Source: Acidobacteriota bacterium
Lineage (GTDB): Bacteria; Acidobacteriota; Terriglobia; Versatilivoradales; Versatilivoraceae
DNA: 14,903 bases
Direction of reading: 5' to 3'
Assembly (NCBI GenBank): GCA_028875135.1
Contig: JAPPFQ010000076.1
Coordinates: 1-14,903 of the forward strand
Below the pieces are notes generated by a model that was not told where the DNA came from, ran no database searches, and was given only the letters and a program-made list of their open reading frames with translations. Below are positions 13,874-14,903 of this stretch, piece after piece (the first letter of the stretch is position 1; each line of letters starts with the position of its first letter). Both the position numbers and the translations under genes were made by a program.

Positions 13874-14903
13874 ATGAAAAAGATCACCGTGGGTTTGCTG
13901 TTTGGCGGCAAGTCCGGAGAGCATGAAGTCTCGTTGCGGTCAGCGGCGTCGATCTTGTCGGCCATCGACCGGGCCAAGTACGACGTCATTCCCATTGGAA
14001 TTACCAAGGAGGGAGGCTGGCGCGCCGATCCAGGATTTCTGGAGGGAGAATTCACCAAGATCCTGCAGCAGGGAACTCCTGTCGTCCTGCCTGCCGAGTC
14101 GACCCGATCGGGCCAGTTGATTCAAGTCGATACTCCCGGCCCCCAAGAGGGCCGGCGAACTTCAATTGACGTGGTTTTTCCGGTGCTCCACGGTCCCTTC
14201 GGAGAAGACGGCACCATCCAGGGCCTGCTCGAGCTGGCCAATGTCCCCTACGTCGGCGCCAGCGTGCTGGGTTCCGCCGTGGCCATGGACAAGGACGTGA
14301 TGAAGCGGCTGTTCCAGCAGGCTGGACTGCCGACCGCCCCCTTCCTGGCCTTCCGATGGGACCACTGGAGGAACCGGGCCCGGGAGTTGGAGCAGGAAGT
14401 GGCGGTCAAGCTGGGTTACCCCTGCTTTGTGAAACCGGCCAACCTGGGGTCGTCCATCGGGATCAGCAAAGCGGAAGGGGCGGAGGAACTCACCGAGGCT
14501 CTTGCCCTGGCAGGCGAGTTCGACGACAAGGTCATCGTGGAGAAGGCCCTGGACGCACGCGAGATCGAGTGTTCCGTCCTGGGAAACACCGATCCGCAAG
14601 CATCCCTTCCGGGTGAAATCATTCCCCGTACGGGCTTCTATGACTACCAGGCCAAGTATCTGGACGATAGCGCGAAACTGGTCGTTCCCGCAGCGCTCAG
14701 GCGGGACCAGGTGGAAAAGATCCAGGAACTGGCGCTGAGATCCTACCAGGTACTCGAGTGCCAGGGCATGGCCAGAGTCGACTTCTTCCTGGAACGGATC
14801 ACGGGAGACATCCATGTCAATGAAATCAATACCATCCCCGGATTCACATCGATCAGCATGTATCCCAAGCTGTGGCAGGCCAGCGGGCTGCCCTATTCCG
14901 AGC
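13874..14903 (+). CDS. ddl: D-alanine--D-alanine ligase (3' end cut by window edge)
   Basis: Ddl joins two D-alanines with ATP in the cytoplasm; MurF then attaches the dipeptide to the peptidoglycan precursor. The first 343 residues are present, nearly the whole protein for the longer, DdlA-like form (about 360). Seen are LLFGGKSGEHEVSL (8-21, with catalytic E16), FPVLHGPFGEDGTIQGLLE (102-120), PYVGASVLGSAVAMDK (125-140), FVKPANLGSSIGI (185-197), the omega-loop FYDYQAKY (255-262), and metal-binding RVDFFL (D303) and VNEINTIPGFT (E317, N319). The Tyr-containing omega loop fits D-Ala-D-Ala rather than D-Ala-D-lactate specificity. The start at 13874 gives the standard N-terminus; no good ribosome site precedes it, and the last repeat module lies just upstream. 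It is on the opposite strand and about 5.9 kb from the dcw promoter. Confidence 0.95.
   Translation, partial: MKKITVGLLFGGKSGEHEVSLRSAASILSAIDRAKYDVIPIGITKEGGWRADPGFLEGEFTKILQQGTPVVLPAESTRSGQLIQVDTPGPQEGRRTSIDVVFPVLHGPFGEDGTIQGLLELANVPYVGASVLGSAVAMDKDVMKRLFQQAGLPTAPFLAFRWDHWRNRARELEQEVAVKLGYPCFVKPANLGSSIGISKAEGAEELTEALALAGEFDDKVIVEKALDAREIECSVLGNTDPQASLPGEIIPRTGFYDYQAKYLDDSAKLVVPAALRRDQVEKIQELALRSYQVLECQGMARVDFFLERITGDIHVNEINTIPGFTSISMYPKLWQASGLPYSE

Overview
This window looks like ordinary chromosome from a GC-rich Gram-negative-type bacterium with an envelope built on meso-diaminopimelate peptidoglycan. The combination of a canonical division/cell-wall (dcw) cluster headed by mraZ, an FtsI with a C-terminal PASTA domain, a divergent Hfq-like protein and a FecR-like secreted protein next to a YchF-type P-loop protein suggests Acidobacteriota or a related lineage. 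That placement rests on gene character only and is tentative.

Left part (1-8090, minus strand): an uninterrupted dcw operon read right to left, mraZ - rsmH - ftsL - ftsI - murE - murF - mraY, with mraY running off the left edge. Gaps are short (31, 59, 111 and 60 nt, a murE/murF overlap, then 95 nt). Upstream of mraZ is a 10-bp-phased array of GTGG boxes overlapping a sigma-70-like promoter. This is the arrangement expected for autoregulation by MraZ. The operon supplies MurNAc-pentapeptide assembly (MurE, MurF), lipid I synthesis (MraY), septal transpeptidation (FtsI) with FtsL, and 16S rRNA methylation (RsmH).

Middle (8241-11082): divergent from the dcw operon is a secreted FecR-like protein followed by a divergent YchF-family P-loop protein with a GTG start. 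After a 263-nt non-coding gap with a small palindromic repeat comes a short receiver-like protein that lacks some phosphotransfer residues. It converges, 4 nt apart, on a divergent hfq-like gene on the minus strand that probably starts at TTG.

Right part (11242-14903, plus strand): a TIM-barrel sugar-phosphate isomerase/epimerase-like protein overlaps the start of asnS (asparaginyl-tRNA synthetase) by one base. Then come 467 nt without a gene, filled with a composite repeat: tandem heptamers in both orientations, near-identical ~105-115 bp direct copies and hairpins with differing stem sequences. A D-alanine--D-alanine ligase gene (ddl) follows, cut by the right edge. Ddl makes the D-Ala-D-Ala dipeptide that MurF adds, so the window holds two separated parts of one pathway.

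I found no tRNA, rRNA, CRISPR array, transposase or defence system. The least explained structure is the repeat block between asnS and ddl.
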